Below are positions 25,392-32,721 of a DNA stretch of 37,669 bases, piece by piece. The number at the start of each line of letters is the position of its first letter. The first letter of the stretch is position 1. Position numbers and translations under genes: made by a program. The stretch is from assembly GCF_001836165.1 (NCBI RefSeq), contig NZ_KV827647.1:1-37669 (forward strand). The letters run 5' to 3'. This DNA is from Corynebacterium sp. HMSC036D02. GTDB taxonomy: Bacteria > Actinomycetota > Actinomycetes > Mycobacteriales > Mycobacteriaceae. The notes under the pieces are model-generated. The model had not been told where the DNA came from and did no database searches. It saw nothing but the letters and a program-made list of their open reading frames with translations.

Positions 25392-26645
25392 CTACCAGAT
25401 ACCTTTGGTGTCGATTACCTTCTTAGCCTTTAGTTTCTCGGTTTCGAATTCCTTAAACTGAATGTGGTCAACCAACATCAAAACTACATCAGCCGAATCT
25501 ACAGCCTTGTCCAATTCCTTTAGCTCGACGTTCTGGAATCCAGACAGCCTGTCAGGAAGTTGGGTGATGTTGGGCTCTACTACGCTAATCTGAATATCCT
25601 TAAATCGGTTTGCGAGTTCGCATGCGATATTTAGCGCAGGTGATTCGCGGAGGTCATCGATATCAGGTTTAAAAGCGAGGCCCAAAACTGCTAGCTTCTT
25701 GCCCTCCGGTTCTCCTAGTGCTTCAACGACTTTGTTGATAACCCAGTTGGGTTTGTCATCGTTGATATGTCTCGCGGTCTTAATAAGCTTGGAGTTCTCC
25801 GGATCGGTGGACACGATGAACCAAGGGTCTACTGCGATGCAGTGACCACCCACACCAGGGCCTGGTTGGAGAATATTCACTCGCGGGTGGTGGTTAGCGA
25901 GTTCGATAAGTTCCCAAACATCGATGCCAAGCCTATCGGCGATCAGAGAGAGCTCATTAGCGAATGCGATATTGACGTCGCGGAAAGAGTTCTCTGTCAA
26001 TTTGGCCATTTCTGCTGTCACGTCATTGGTAGGCAGCAACTCGCCTTCACAGAAACTTGCATAGATCTCTGTGGCACGGCGGGTGGCTTCGCTCGTTTGA
26101 CCACCGATAATACGGTCATTGGTTCGCAGCTCAGTCATTGCGTTGCCCGGAAGGATGCGCTCTGGACAATGCGCAAAGTAGATGGTTTTGTCATCGGCAG
26201 GAGCGTCATCGCTATCAACTTTTAGATCGGGCCTCAACTCGAGGATTCGCTTTGCCATCTTTTGAGTAGTCAGCGGGGGAGATGTGGATTCGAGCACAAT
26301 TAGTTCGTTGCCTTCAAGCTGGGGCGCGATTGCTTCAGCAGCTGAGTAGATGAACTTCATATCAACATCATGTCCCTCGGTGAATGGGGTAGGGACAGCG
26401 ATGATGTACGCGTCAGCTTTAGTTTGTTCAGTACTGGCGGTGAAACGACCGGACTCAACAGCCTTCTTAAGCTCGTCTTCCAGGCCGGGTTCAACGATCG
26501 TAACTTCGCCCCTGTTGATTTTGTCGACGTTAATTGCATTTACATCGACTCCAGTTACTTGAAGGCCTGAATTTGCCATTACTACTGCGGTGGGCAGGCC
26601 AATATAGCCAAGCCCTACGAATGCTACGTGCGGAGTTGAGCTCAT
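25392..26645 (-). CDS. wecC: UDP-N-acetyl-D-mannosamine dehydrogenase (nucleotide-sugar 6-dehydrogenase)
   Basis: A 417-residue enzyme from the ATG at 26645, which has GAGGA correctly spaced on its strand (the open frame extends to 26720). The Rossmann start 'VAFVGLGYIGLPTAVVMANSG' and the catalytic-Cys motif 'GPGVGGHCIAVDPWF' are present. 'VVEP', 'ESTSPPLTTQKMAKR' and 'FAHCPERILPGNAMTEL' are typical of the WecC/ManNAcA branch of the UDP-sugar dehydrogenase family. It oxidises UDP-ManNAc to UDP-ManNAcA using NAD+ in two steps. wecB at 11419 supplies the substrate. Confidence 0.93.
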   Translation of the reverse strand: MSSTPHVAFVGLGYIGLPTAVVMANSGLQVTGVDVNAINVDKINRGEVTIVEPGLEDELKKAVESGRFTASTEQTKADAYIIAVPTPFTEGHDVDMKFIYSAAEAIAPQLEGNELIVLESTSPPLTTQKMAKRILELRPDLKVDSDDAPADDKTIYFAHCPERILPGNAMTELRTNDRIIGGQTSEATRRATEIYASFCEGELLPTNDVTAEMAKLTENSFRDVNIAFANELSLIADRLGIDVWELIELANHHPRVNILQPGPGVGGHCIAVDPWFIVSTDPENSKLIKTARHINDDKPNWVINKVVEALGEPEGKKLAVLGLAFKPDIDDLRESPALNIACELANRFKDIQISVVEPNITQLPDRLSGFQNVELKELDKAVDSADVVLMLVDHIQFKEFETEKLKAKKVIDTKGIW

Positions 26646-26966
26646 TTCATCCTCTACTCGTTGTCGGTTTTGGTCGTGCTCTAGCATACTTCCCCCTGGC
26701 TTCCTTGCGGATGTAGGCATCCCCTTTTCGAGATGATCTTCGCTAGGTGCTGACTGATAGTGAGGTAAGAAGAGGGCGGTGGTGGCGGAGTCGAAGAGAA
26801 GGATTAGGCGGAGGGGGCGTCGGTAAGCCTAAGTGCTATCCATGATAGGCATCCGAGTGGCGTCGCCAAGGAGGGGTTGGCGTCGTGGCTGATGTAATCC
26901 AGGAGCTGCCAAGTTATGCACGGGAATCTCACGAGCACATTCTTTGAGGAACTCTAGTCTCGTTAG
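26646..26966. other. Intergenic stretch without a gene
   Basis: No frame with coding character, hairpin or tRNA found by eye. It contains the likely minus-strand promoter of wecC in its left part. G+C-rich segments around 26780-26830 could be decayed sequence; I see no feature I can support. Confidence 0.4.
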
Positions 26967-27068
26967 AATCTCGCTGGGGGCGACGGGGTCGGCAAGCTCC
27001 TGCACAACCGGTTAATGGTCTGGGATGAAGCCAGCCGTCGGACAACACGACCCTGCGGAAAACTATGA
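26967..27068 (+). pseudogene. 3' end fragment of an unidentified gene overlapping the permease start
   Basis: About 33 codons read NLAGGDGVGKLLHNRLMV... ending ...CGKL-stop. The stop (27066-27068) overlaps the permease ATG (27065-27067) as ATGA, the classic arrangement of translationally coupled genes. Upstream the frame is closed by TAG, so it looks like the surviving tail of a deleted upstream gene. Family not recognised. Confidence 0.35.
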
Positions 27069-28362
27069 AGCCCTCATATGTCTTCGCCATGGCGCTCGGC
27101 GCGGCAATTGGCTGGGGTGCCTATATCTTGCCCTTCGACTGGATACAGAAGGCCGGCTTGGCCGGCACGGTCATCGGCTTTGTCGTTGGTGGCCTGATGA
27201 TTGCAGCTATTGGTTTGATTTACGGCTTTACTATTCGTGCGCTGCCGCTGACCGGTGGCGGGGTGGCCTTCGCTATGGCGGCGCTCGGCCGGGCTCATGC
27301 GTTTATTGCTGGTTGGGCGCTGACACTGGGCTACTCGTGTGTCGTTGCGTTGAATGCGTCGGCAGTCACGCTCGTCTTCCGTGTCACGTTCCCTGAAATG
27401 GTCATGAGAGGTGCGCTTTCCGGCCAGTTCCAGTTCTTTGCCGTTGTGATCATGATTGTGGCGGTGGTGGTCATTGTGGCGTCGATGGTGATTTATTACG
27501 TCGCCAAGCGCCCGGAGCTTGCACCAGTTTTCCCTGTCGACGTTGCGCCGGCGGCAGCGGTTGCGACCATTATCGCTTTTGCCCCGTGGGCCTACGTGGG
27601 TTTTGATTCCATTCCGCAGTTGGCGGGCGAGTTCAATTTCTCGCCGAAGAAAGCGCTAGGCCTTCTGATGTGGGGAGTCATTGCGGCGACCTTGATTTAC
27701 TTGGCGATGATGCTCGCAACCTCTATCGCTGTGGGAAACCATCACGATGTTTATGAAGGGGAGGCATGGCCGCCAGCGGCAGCTATCAGCGAGGTGATGG
27801 GGCCTGCCGGTTTGGTGCTCATGGTTGTAGCCGTCAGCGCCGGAGTTCTTACCGGGTTGAACGGATTCTTCACTGCGGCAAGCCGAGTCTTGTTTACTCT
27901 TGGCCGCGCCAACCTAGTCTCGAGTCGGCTGGGTGAGCTAAATGGTAAGCAGCGCACCCCACGTAATGCGGTTGTCTGGGTGTGTGCGGTGTGCCTGGTT
28001 ACCCCGTGGTTTGGGCGCGCGGCGTTGACGTGGGTCGTCGATATGTCCAGTGCTGGTATCACGGTGGCGTATTTCTATACGTGTTTCTGCGCATGGAAGA
28101 TTGCGCGTACCGGACAGGTTCCCGGGATGCCCAAGCCGATAGCACCGAGCAAGTTTTACGAGTACTTCGCGCTGGCCGGGTGCATTCTCTCCATCGGGTT
28201 CTTGGCGTTGCTCTTTGTTCCGGGCTCGCCTGGCATGCTGGGACGGCTCCGCTCATCGCGTTGGTGGTCTGGGTTGTGCTGGGGTTGGTGTCGTGGGCTA
28301 TCAAGAGCCGGCAGCTGGAGGATGTGCCGCCGGAGGAGACGGCGGCGTTGATTCTGGAATAG
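27065..28362 (+). pseudogene. APC-superfamily amino acid permease, frameshifted
   Basis: An amino-acid permease. N-terminal 'ALGAAIGWGAYILPFDWI' and 'AFAPWAYVGFDSIPQLAGEFNFSPKKALGL' are APC hallmarks, and about ten TM helices are visible. Near 28241 the frame breaks: the main frame turns into Arg/Trp-rich junk, while the natural end (TAPLIALVVWVVLGLV...) continues in the next frame to a stop at 28362. A lost base in CTGGG-ACGGCT explains this. In addition, 'FPEMVMRGALSGQFQFF' joins sequences normally separated by about one TM helix, suggesting an internal deletion near 27400. The gene is probably dead, unless the frameshift is a sequencing error. Confidence 0.75.
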
Positions 28363-28426
28363 CAGATCGATATCGCAGGTGAGCTTTTACGACAGTACAG
28401 GATTTGTCGCCTTGACTGGGCAGGGG

Positions 28427-28453
28427 AGACGTCGGCAAGCGCAGACGTCTTTC
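28427..28453 (+). terminator. Hairpin downstream of the permease pseudogene
   Basis: Arms AGACGTC (28427-28433) and GACGTCT (28444-28450), followed by TTC. About 65 bases past the permease stop. Modest stem. Confidence 0.35.
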
Positions 28454-28617
28454 ACACGCCAGCCCCGACGAGTTCGTGCAGTGCTGGGCATGGGGCGTCG
28501 GCAAGCTAGGCGGCTGAGGACTCGTGGGGTAGCTCCACTACGTGTCCCCTAAACGAGGGTAACCTCACACAGAGGCTGTTAAGGAATTGTCGTACGCTTC
28601 GCACTTAACTGTTAAGC

Positions 28618-28650
28618 GGCCCTTCCGGTTTTAGAGTGCGTTGATTTTGT
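28618..28650. mobile_element. ISL3-family IS terminal inverted repeat, remnant
   Basis: GGCCCTTCCGGTTTTAGAGTGC at this position closely follows the end of corynebacterial ISL3 elements (the IS31831/IS13869 type, GGCTCTTCCGTTTTTAGAG..., as recalled). The reading direction is into the sequence to the right. No transposase and no second end follow, so only an IS scar remains. Confidence 0.55.
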
Positions 28651-29055
28651 CCTGTAGCTATCCGGGGTGGATTAGGCATCGCAGGACGAAGTGGTTGAGG
28701 TTATTAAATCGCGGTACCAACTACCCCAAATCGACAACTACGTCGGGGAAGAAAAGCTCCTCGCTCATTCCGTTGATGATGTGCGTGGTCGGCAAAATCG
28801 GATCGCTGTCGAGAAGTGACTCGACCAGCTGTTCAAAACCGAAATGCAGTGGAGGATCGGCGGCTCGGGGATGAACGGCACAATGAGTGTGGTAATGATG
28901 GCAGGAAATGGGGAGGTTGCGTCGTAGGTGCTCGAAAAAATAGTGGGCGCTACTCCAAGCAGTTGAAAGTAAGGCCAATGGATGTGGTAAGCAATGCGGC
29001 TACGTAGGCCTGCTGCTACTTGAGGTAGTCGACGTGTGGGCGGGTACGGCGTATT

Positions 29056-29073
29056 ATCGATAGTATAATCGAT
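29056..29073 (+). promoter_or_regulatory. Consensus -10 (TATAAT) flanked by two ATCGAT palindromes, CBASS operon promoter
   Basis: TATAAT at 29064-29069 is a perfect -10 box. ATCGAT occurs at 29056-29061 and 29068-29073, 12 bases centre to centre, straddling it. This would be a natural operator layout. The start would lie near 29076, giving a leader of about 118 bases to the TTG at 29194. The -35 is not obvious. Confidence 0.45.
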
Positions 29074-29193
29074 TAGCCTTGGGGACGGTCTCTAGACACG
29101 GGAAGGGTGTCGTTGCTCTCGATAGAACTGAAAGAAGGCTAGCGCCCTTGATCCGACTGGTGTCGATTCGGTGTTTTCGAGGAGAAGAAATTC

Positions 29194-29748
29194 TTGAGTG
29201 TTCCAGTTTTGCAGCATGCATCCATCGCCGGAGCTTCAGCTAAAGAGAGTGTTCTGTCTGGAGATTTTTTGGGCGCTGTAGCGGGAGGCTTGATTGGCGG
29301 TCTAATTTCCATACTGGTTGTTGTTATTCAGCGGCGTGATGATAAGCGGACCCGGGATGACGAGCTATTCGGGAGAGCTTTCAAAGCCGTGATGGATTGG
29401 ACGGAGATGCCTTTCCGTCGAATAAGATCTCGGCAAGACAGCGTAGAACAGCAACGGGAAATAAGGCTAAGATTTCACGTCCTGCAAGAAGAGATCCAAT
29501 TCCACCGCGGCTGGATTGGCTTTCGGTCAAAGAAACTAGGCTCTCATTATGACCGATTTGTTAGTTCCATCAAACGGCTAGTGAGACCCTGCCTCCAGAA
29601 AATTGATTCTGATGAAGATTACAGCGAGGAATGCCTAAAAGAAGAAATGGCACGCATACAGGACCAGATAAACATAGAGGTGGGAAAGTTTAGACAGTCT
29701 GTTGGGCGAAGGCGTAGTTGGTATGGGGGTTTATGGGAGCGGTTTTGA
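29194..29748 (+). CDS. Single-TM helical protein, candidate CBASS effector, family unknown
   Basis: A 184-residue protein starting at TTG 29194 (GGAGAAG at 29180-29186, good spacing). Residues 1-25 are polar/short hydrophobic. One TM helix spans about 26-46 (FLGAVAGGLIGGLISILVVVI), immediately followed by a basic stop-transfer (QRRDDKRTRDDE), so the remaining 135 residues are cytoplasmic. That part is charged and helical: 'VEQQREIRLRFHVLQEEIQFHRGW' and 'EECLKEEMARIQDQINIEVGKFRQS' look like amphipathic helices. It lies 16 bases before the CD-NTase gene, exactly where CBASS operons keep their effector. It is not one of the 2TM, 4TM, Cap14 or Cap15 types I know. An effector role is inferred from position and the membrane segment. 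Confidence 0.6.
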   Translation: MSVPVLQHASIAGASAKESVLSGDFLGAVAGGLIGGLISILVVVIQRRDDKRTRDDELFGRAFKAVMDWTEMPFRRIRSRQDSVEQQREIRLRFHVLQEEIQFHRGWIGFRSKKLGSHYDRFVSSIKRLVRPCLQKIDSDEDYSEECLKEEMARIQDQINIEVGKFRQSVGRRRSWYGGLWERF

Positions 29749-29764
29749 AATTGAAAGGGATGTC

Positions 29765-31150
29765 ATGAAAAGAGAAAGCATTGACCTTGCCTTTGAGGTT
29801 TTTATTTCAAAGATCAGTCTCACTAGAACGGACTGCGATCGAATCGAGTCTGCTTACCGAGGATTAACAAAGGTACTTGAGAGCAAACTCTCAGATGGTG
29901 GTTGCGAGTTTGAATACTATCGCCAGGGTTCTTTTGAGAATGGCACTGTTGTCTCGCCGCTGGACGGAGGAGAGTACGATGTAGACATCGTAGTCGAATA
30001 TGAGGAGTGGCCTGATCGAGCTGAAGACGCGCTGGATTTTCTTGCCTCGACTGTGAAAGAAAACAGGACATATAGTTCCAAAGTGCGTTCCAAGAGATCG
30101 TGCGTGAGAGTTGAATATGCCAGCAACCAAACTGGAAATTTTCACGTTGATTTAGTGCCGGCTAGACCTTTTGGAACAGGGACAGAAATTGAAGTGCCTC
30201 GCGCAGGCGAAGGATGGCATGTTTCCGACCCAAGGGCTTTCAGTAAATGGTGCGAAGGGTTAGGGGAGCAATATCGGAATGTAGTAAAGATTTTCAAGCG
30301 GTGGCGCGATGAAAATGAGACGACCAAGGCGTCGATCAAGTCCATTCAACTGCAGGTACTAGTTGCAGAGGCGATGAGCGGGATCGAAGCCGGAGGCAGT
30401 CTTCCCAGCGTCGTAAGGGATACTTTTAAACACCTTAAGACCATAATTAGTAGGCGAGATACAGGGTTTTCCTTATGGAACCCTGTGCTCCCGCAGGAAG
30501 ATCTTGCATCGTCATGGTCAGAATCTGGCAGAGAAAGCTTCGAACGCTCTCTTGATCGCGCATTGGAACTGATAAATGGGATGGAAAGGTCTCAAGACGA
30601 AGCGGAAGTTTTTGACTATTGGAATGAATTGTTGGGTCGGGACTTTCCTGATTTGGCAGAGTTTGAGGTAGAAGATAAGGCAAGTACTTCGCACCGCATG
30701 ACACCGTTTTCGCGCGGTTGGGCAATTGATGCGAACTCGGAGCGCGCGTTAAAAATTGAAGTTGAAAAAGAGGTTTATGGCCGAAAAACTAGACCGCTAA
30801 AAGATCATGAACAACGGGCCCTTGAGCCTAATTCGAAGCTAAAGTTTTCTTTGAGCGCCCAAGGAATTCCGCTGGGATCTGAAGTCTGGTGGCAAATCAC
30901 GAATACGGGAAGACACGCAGAGTCTGTTGGTCAGCTTAGGGGCACATATATATCAGCAAGAGCACGCAACCTTAACAGCTCCTCGGACAATCAGTTTGTG
31001 CACTGGGAAAGCACTGCCTACCACGGAACCCATACTGTTCAAGCATTCGTCGTGCAACACGGGGTTTTGTGGGGACGATCAAATGTGCTGGACATCAGAG
31101 TTGCAAACCCTGCTTTTTGGCGAAAAATGAGAAGAATGCGCGTTTCCTAG
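29765..31150 (+). CDS. CD-NTase (cGAS/DncV-like nucleotidyltransferase) with AGS-C sensor domain
   Basis: A 461-residue protein from the ATG at 29765 (AAGGGA at 29755-29760); the open frame from 29702 overlaps the previous gene. The nucleotidyltransferase core has 'RQGSFENGTVV' (G55-S56), 'YDVDIVVEYE' (D72, D74) and 'NFHVDLVPA' (D129), the complete metal-binding set of the CD-NTase/SMODS family. A helical region follows, and a C-terminal domain (about 345-455, 'LKFSLSAQGIPLGSEVWWQITNTGRHA... QLRG') that resembles the AGS-C sensor domain found on such enzymes. These enzymes make cyclic or linear oligonucleotide signals during phage infection. The product nucleotide cannot be predicted by eye. 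No Cap2/Cap3, HORMA or TRIP13 genes follow, so the operon is of the short two-gene type. Confidence 0.88.
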   Translation: MKRESIDLAFEVFISKISLTRTDCDRIESAYRGLTKVLESKLSDGGCEFEYYRQGSFENGTVVSPLDGGEYDVDIVVEYEEWPDRAEDALDFLASTVKENRTYSSKVRSKRSCVRVEYASNQTGNFHVDLVPARPFGTGTEIEVPRAGEGWHVSDPRAFSKWCEGLGEQYRNVVKIFKRWRDENETTKASIKSIQLQVLVAEAMSGIEAGGSLPSVVRDTFKHLKTIISRRDTGFSLWNPVLPQEDLASSWSESGRESFERSLDRALELINGMERSQDEAEVFDYWNELLGRDFPDLAEFEVEDKASTSHRMTPFSRGWAIDANSERALKIEVEKEVYGRKTRPLKDHEQRALEPNSKLKFSLSAQGIPLGSEVWWQITNTGRHAESVGQLRGTYISARARNLNSSSDNQFVHWESTAYHGTHTVQAFVVQHGVLWGRSNVLDIRVANPAFWRKMRRMRVS

Positions 31151-31158
31151 AGCTTTTG

Positions 31159-31180
31159 TGTGAAGCGCCGAGGCTTCACA
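31159..31180 (+). terminator. Hairpin after the CD-NTase gene
   Basis: TGTGAAGC (31159-31166) pairs with GCTTCACA (31173-31180) over a 6-base loop, 9 bases past the stop. No strong T-run follows. Confidence 0.45.
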
Positions 31181-31523
31181 GTGCTTGGTTTGCTCGTGAA
31201 ATCTCGCGGTGCGAGCACCCGAGCTGGTGTTGAATCTGGCGGTAAGAACGCTGCCGTAAGAGCACGTCATCACCGCACGGAAATCCGTTATAACCGGACT
31301 CCTTCCAGTACGTACTGCACCCGATTGGTGCGGCTACCGAGAGTACCAGCCTTAAATGCCCTGGGCTGCTACCGGATACTAACTGATGCGCTACCGGATA
31401 GTCACGACACTGCTACCAAGAGCCGGTCGCAACACGTGCTCGCCAAGGTTCCTCGGCATGCCGCCTAGGATGGTGTAACCAGGTCAAAAGAAAAGCCGGA
31501 TCTGCTTCAAAAGGCGTTCATAA
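31181..31523. other. Intergenic stretch with short GCTACC repeats
   Basis: GCTACCGGATA occurs at 31367-31377 and 31390-31400, with related GCTACC at 31333 and 31412. No supportable gene; a plus-strand frame across it has no ribosome-binding site or recognisable content. Confidence 0.4.
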
Positions 31524-32154
31524 TCATCTTCGAGTACTTTCACGTGGCCATGTGTGATCAGGGAAGTCCAGGTCAGTTTCGATTTCGCTTTGTCCTGTGT
31601 GTTCGTCGTCGGATGGGCGCTGCGCGCCACCCGTTGAGTCGATAGCTTCCTCAATGCTGACTTGTTCAGCGAAGGCAACCGAAGGAAGAGCGATGAGCCC
31701 CTGGTCGTAGGCCCTATAGGCATCGGCAACGAGCCTCTCGGAGGAACGGGGCAACTCTGAAATCTTGGCGGCGTAATCGTAGTTGGTTTTCCAACCGAAT
31801 TGAGAGGCGAGCAGCTTAGTGGAGTAGCTCTTGAGTTCTTCTTTTGTCTCCTCCGAAATGAGTCCGGCTTCGCAGAGTTGGATTGTTGCCACAGTGGGGG
31901 AGACTTGAAAGCGCTGAACGACGTATGACAGGAGCTCTTCCAAGCTCGAAGTCTGGGGAGGAGCGTGGAGTGCTTCCACAGGGCACAGCACGCATCGAGC
32001 GAAAGTGTTCGTGCGTTTCGGAAGGATGAGTTTTATCGCAGAGCAGGGCGGCCCCGTCTTCAGTGATGTCACCGGCGAAGATGTGGCCAATTTCGTGTGC
32101 CACGGTGAGCCGTTGGCGATAGGGATTACTACTCGTTCCAATCCCTACGGCCAC
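31524..32154 (-). pseudogene. ImmA/IrrE-type metallopeptidase, frameshifted and N-terminally truncated
   Basis: On the minus strand the frame from 32154 encodes 'NPYRQRLTVAHEIGHIFAGDI', an HEIGH zinc-peptidase motif of the ImmA/IrrE family. At about 32016 the frame must change by an extra A, after which 'RTNTFARCVLCPVEAL', the family's 'NAFAxxxLMP' segment, and the C-terminal 'RLVADAYRAYDQGLIALPSVA' read continuously to 31524. The normal N-terminal part is missing or out of frame, and no start is convincing. ImmA proteins cleave repressors in mobile elements. This copy is inactive unless there is a sequencing error. Confidence 0.7.
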
Positions 32155-32395
32155 TTAAAGTGGAACTAGAAAGGCTGACAGAGCTTCATAAATCGGTCCG
32201 AAAAAGGCGTCAGTAGGAAGGGACAACCACGGCGATCGGTGTTACTCAGTTCTGAATTTCCCCTGGACGCTTCATCTAGATTTTGACAGGTGCGACGGAC
32301 ATCCGCAGCGAGGACTGGGTCAAAACTCGAGATTTGCGGCAGGTGCTTGCCCTCTAGTGCGTAGACCATGTGGAGGCGGAGGTAGATTTGTAGCT

Positions 32396-32629
32396 TTAGG
32401 ATTTGTCCACCTGGTCGCCTCCGACTTCAGCGTTGCCCATGAAATACCGTGAATGCGACTTTTTCAAGGACTCTAGGGAGGGTGCCGAGATGTGGGCAAT
32501 CTCAATATCAGGATCGTCGATCGCTGCTTCGCGGCGGAGGCGTTCCTTAAGTGCTTCAGTCGAATCCGAGAATTGTTCTATGAGGGACTCTCCGGATTTA
32601 CGCTTGTAAATGATTACAAATTCAGCCAC
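32396..32629 (-). CDS. Small hypothetical protein upstream of the ImmA remnant
   Basis: A 77-residue protein if started at GTG 32629, which has GGAG on its strand at ideal spacing; ATG 32647 is possible. Content: a hydrophobic strand and a Lys-rich turn (AEFVIIYKRKSGE), a helix (STEALKERLRREAAIDD), a strand (IEIAHIS) and a polar tail. Mixed alpha/beta, no family recognised. It lies upstream of the ImmA pseudogene on the same strand and may have shared its operon, as a phage- or mobile-element-type accessory gene. Confidence 0.55.
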   Translation of the reverse strand: MAEFVIIYKRKSGESLIEQFSDSTEALKERLRREAAIDDPDIEIAHISAPSLESLKKSHSRYFMGNAEVGGDQVDKS

Positions 32630-32721
32630 TTTGCTGCTCCGATTCATCTGGCTGTCCAACAAGGATTTCAGTTGTACGCGGCCCCTTAATCTAGTAGAAA
32701 GCGGTCACGCACGGGGCACCT

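Larger units (their letters stand above)
28363..29193. other. Decayed intergenic region with IS remnant
   Basis: No intact gene. It carries an ISL3-type end at 28618 and, after it, short frames broken by stops, for example 28708-28818, RYQLPQIDNYVGEEKLLAHS... These look like relics of coding sequence but match nothing I recognise. The right part holds the promoter of the CBASS-like operon. Confidence 0.5.

Noticed and set aside
28721..28978. Minus-strand 85-codon frame in the decayed region
   Set aside because: No homology recognised and the plus strand shows equally protein-like broken frames; treated as relic sequence.
31333..31417. Repeated GCTACC units considered as a CRISPR-like array
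   Set aside because: Units are only 6-11 bp, irregularly spaced, without conserved spacers or cas genes.
31160..31468. Plus-strand frame of 102 codons after the CD-NTase
   Set aside because: It begins inside the post-operon hairpin, lacks a ribosome-binding site, and is Arg/Ser-rich without recognisable content.
32166..32369. Minus-strand 67-codon frame between the small gene and the ImmA relic
   Set aside because: It could be the decayed N-terminal part of the peptidase or its operon partner, but has no ribosome-binding site or recognised motif.
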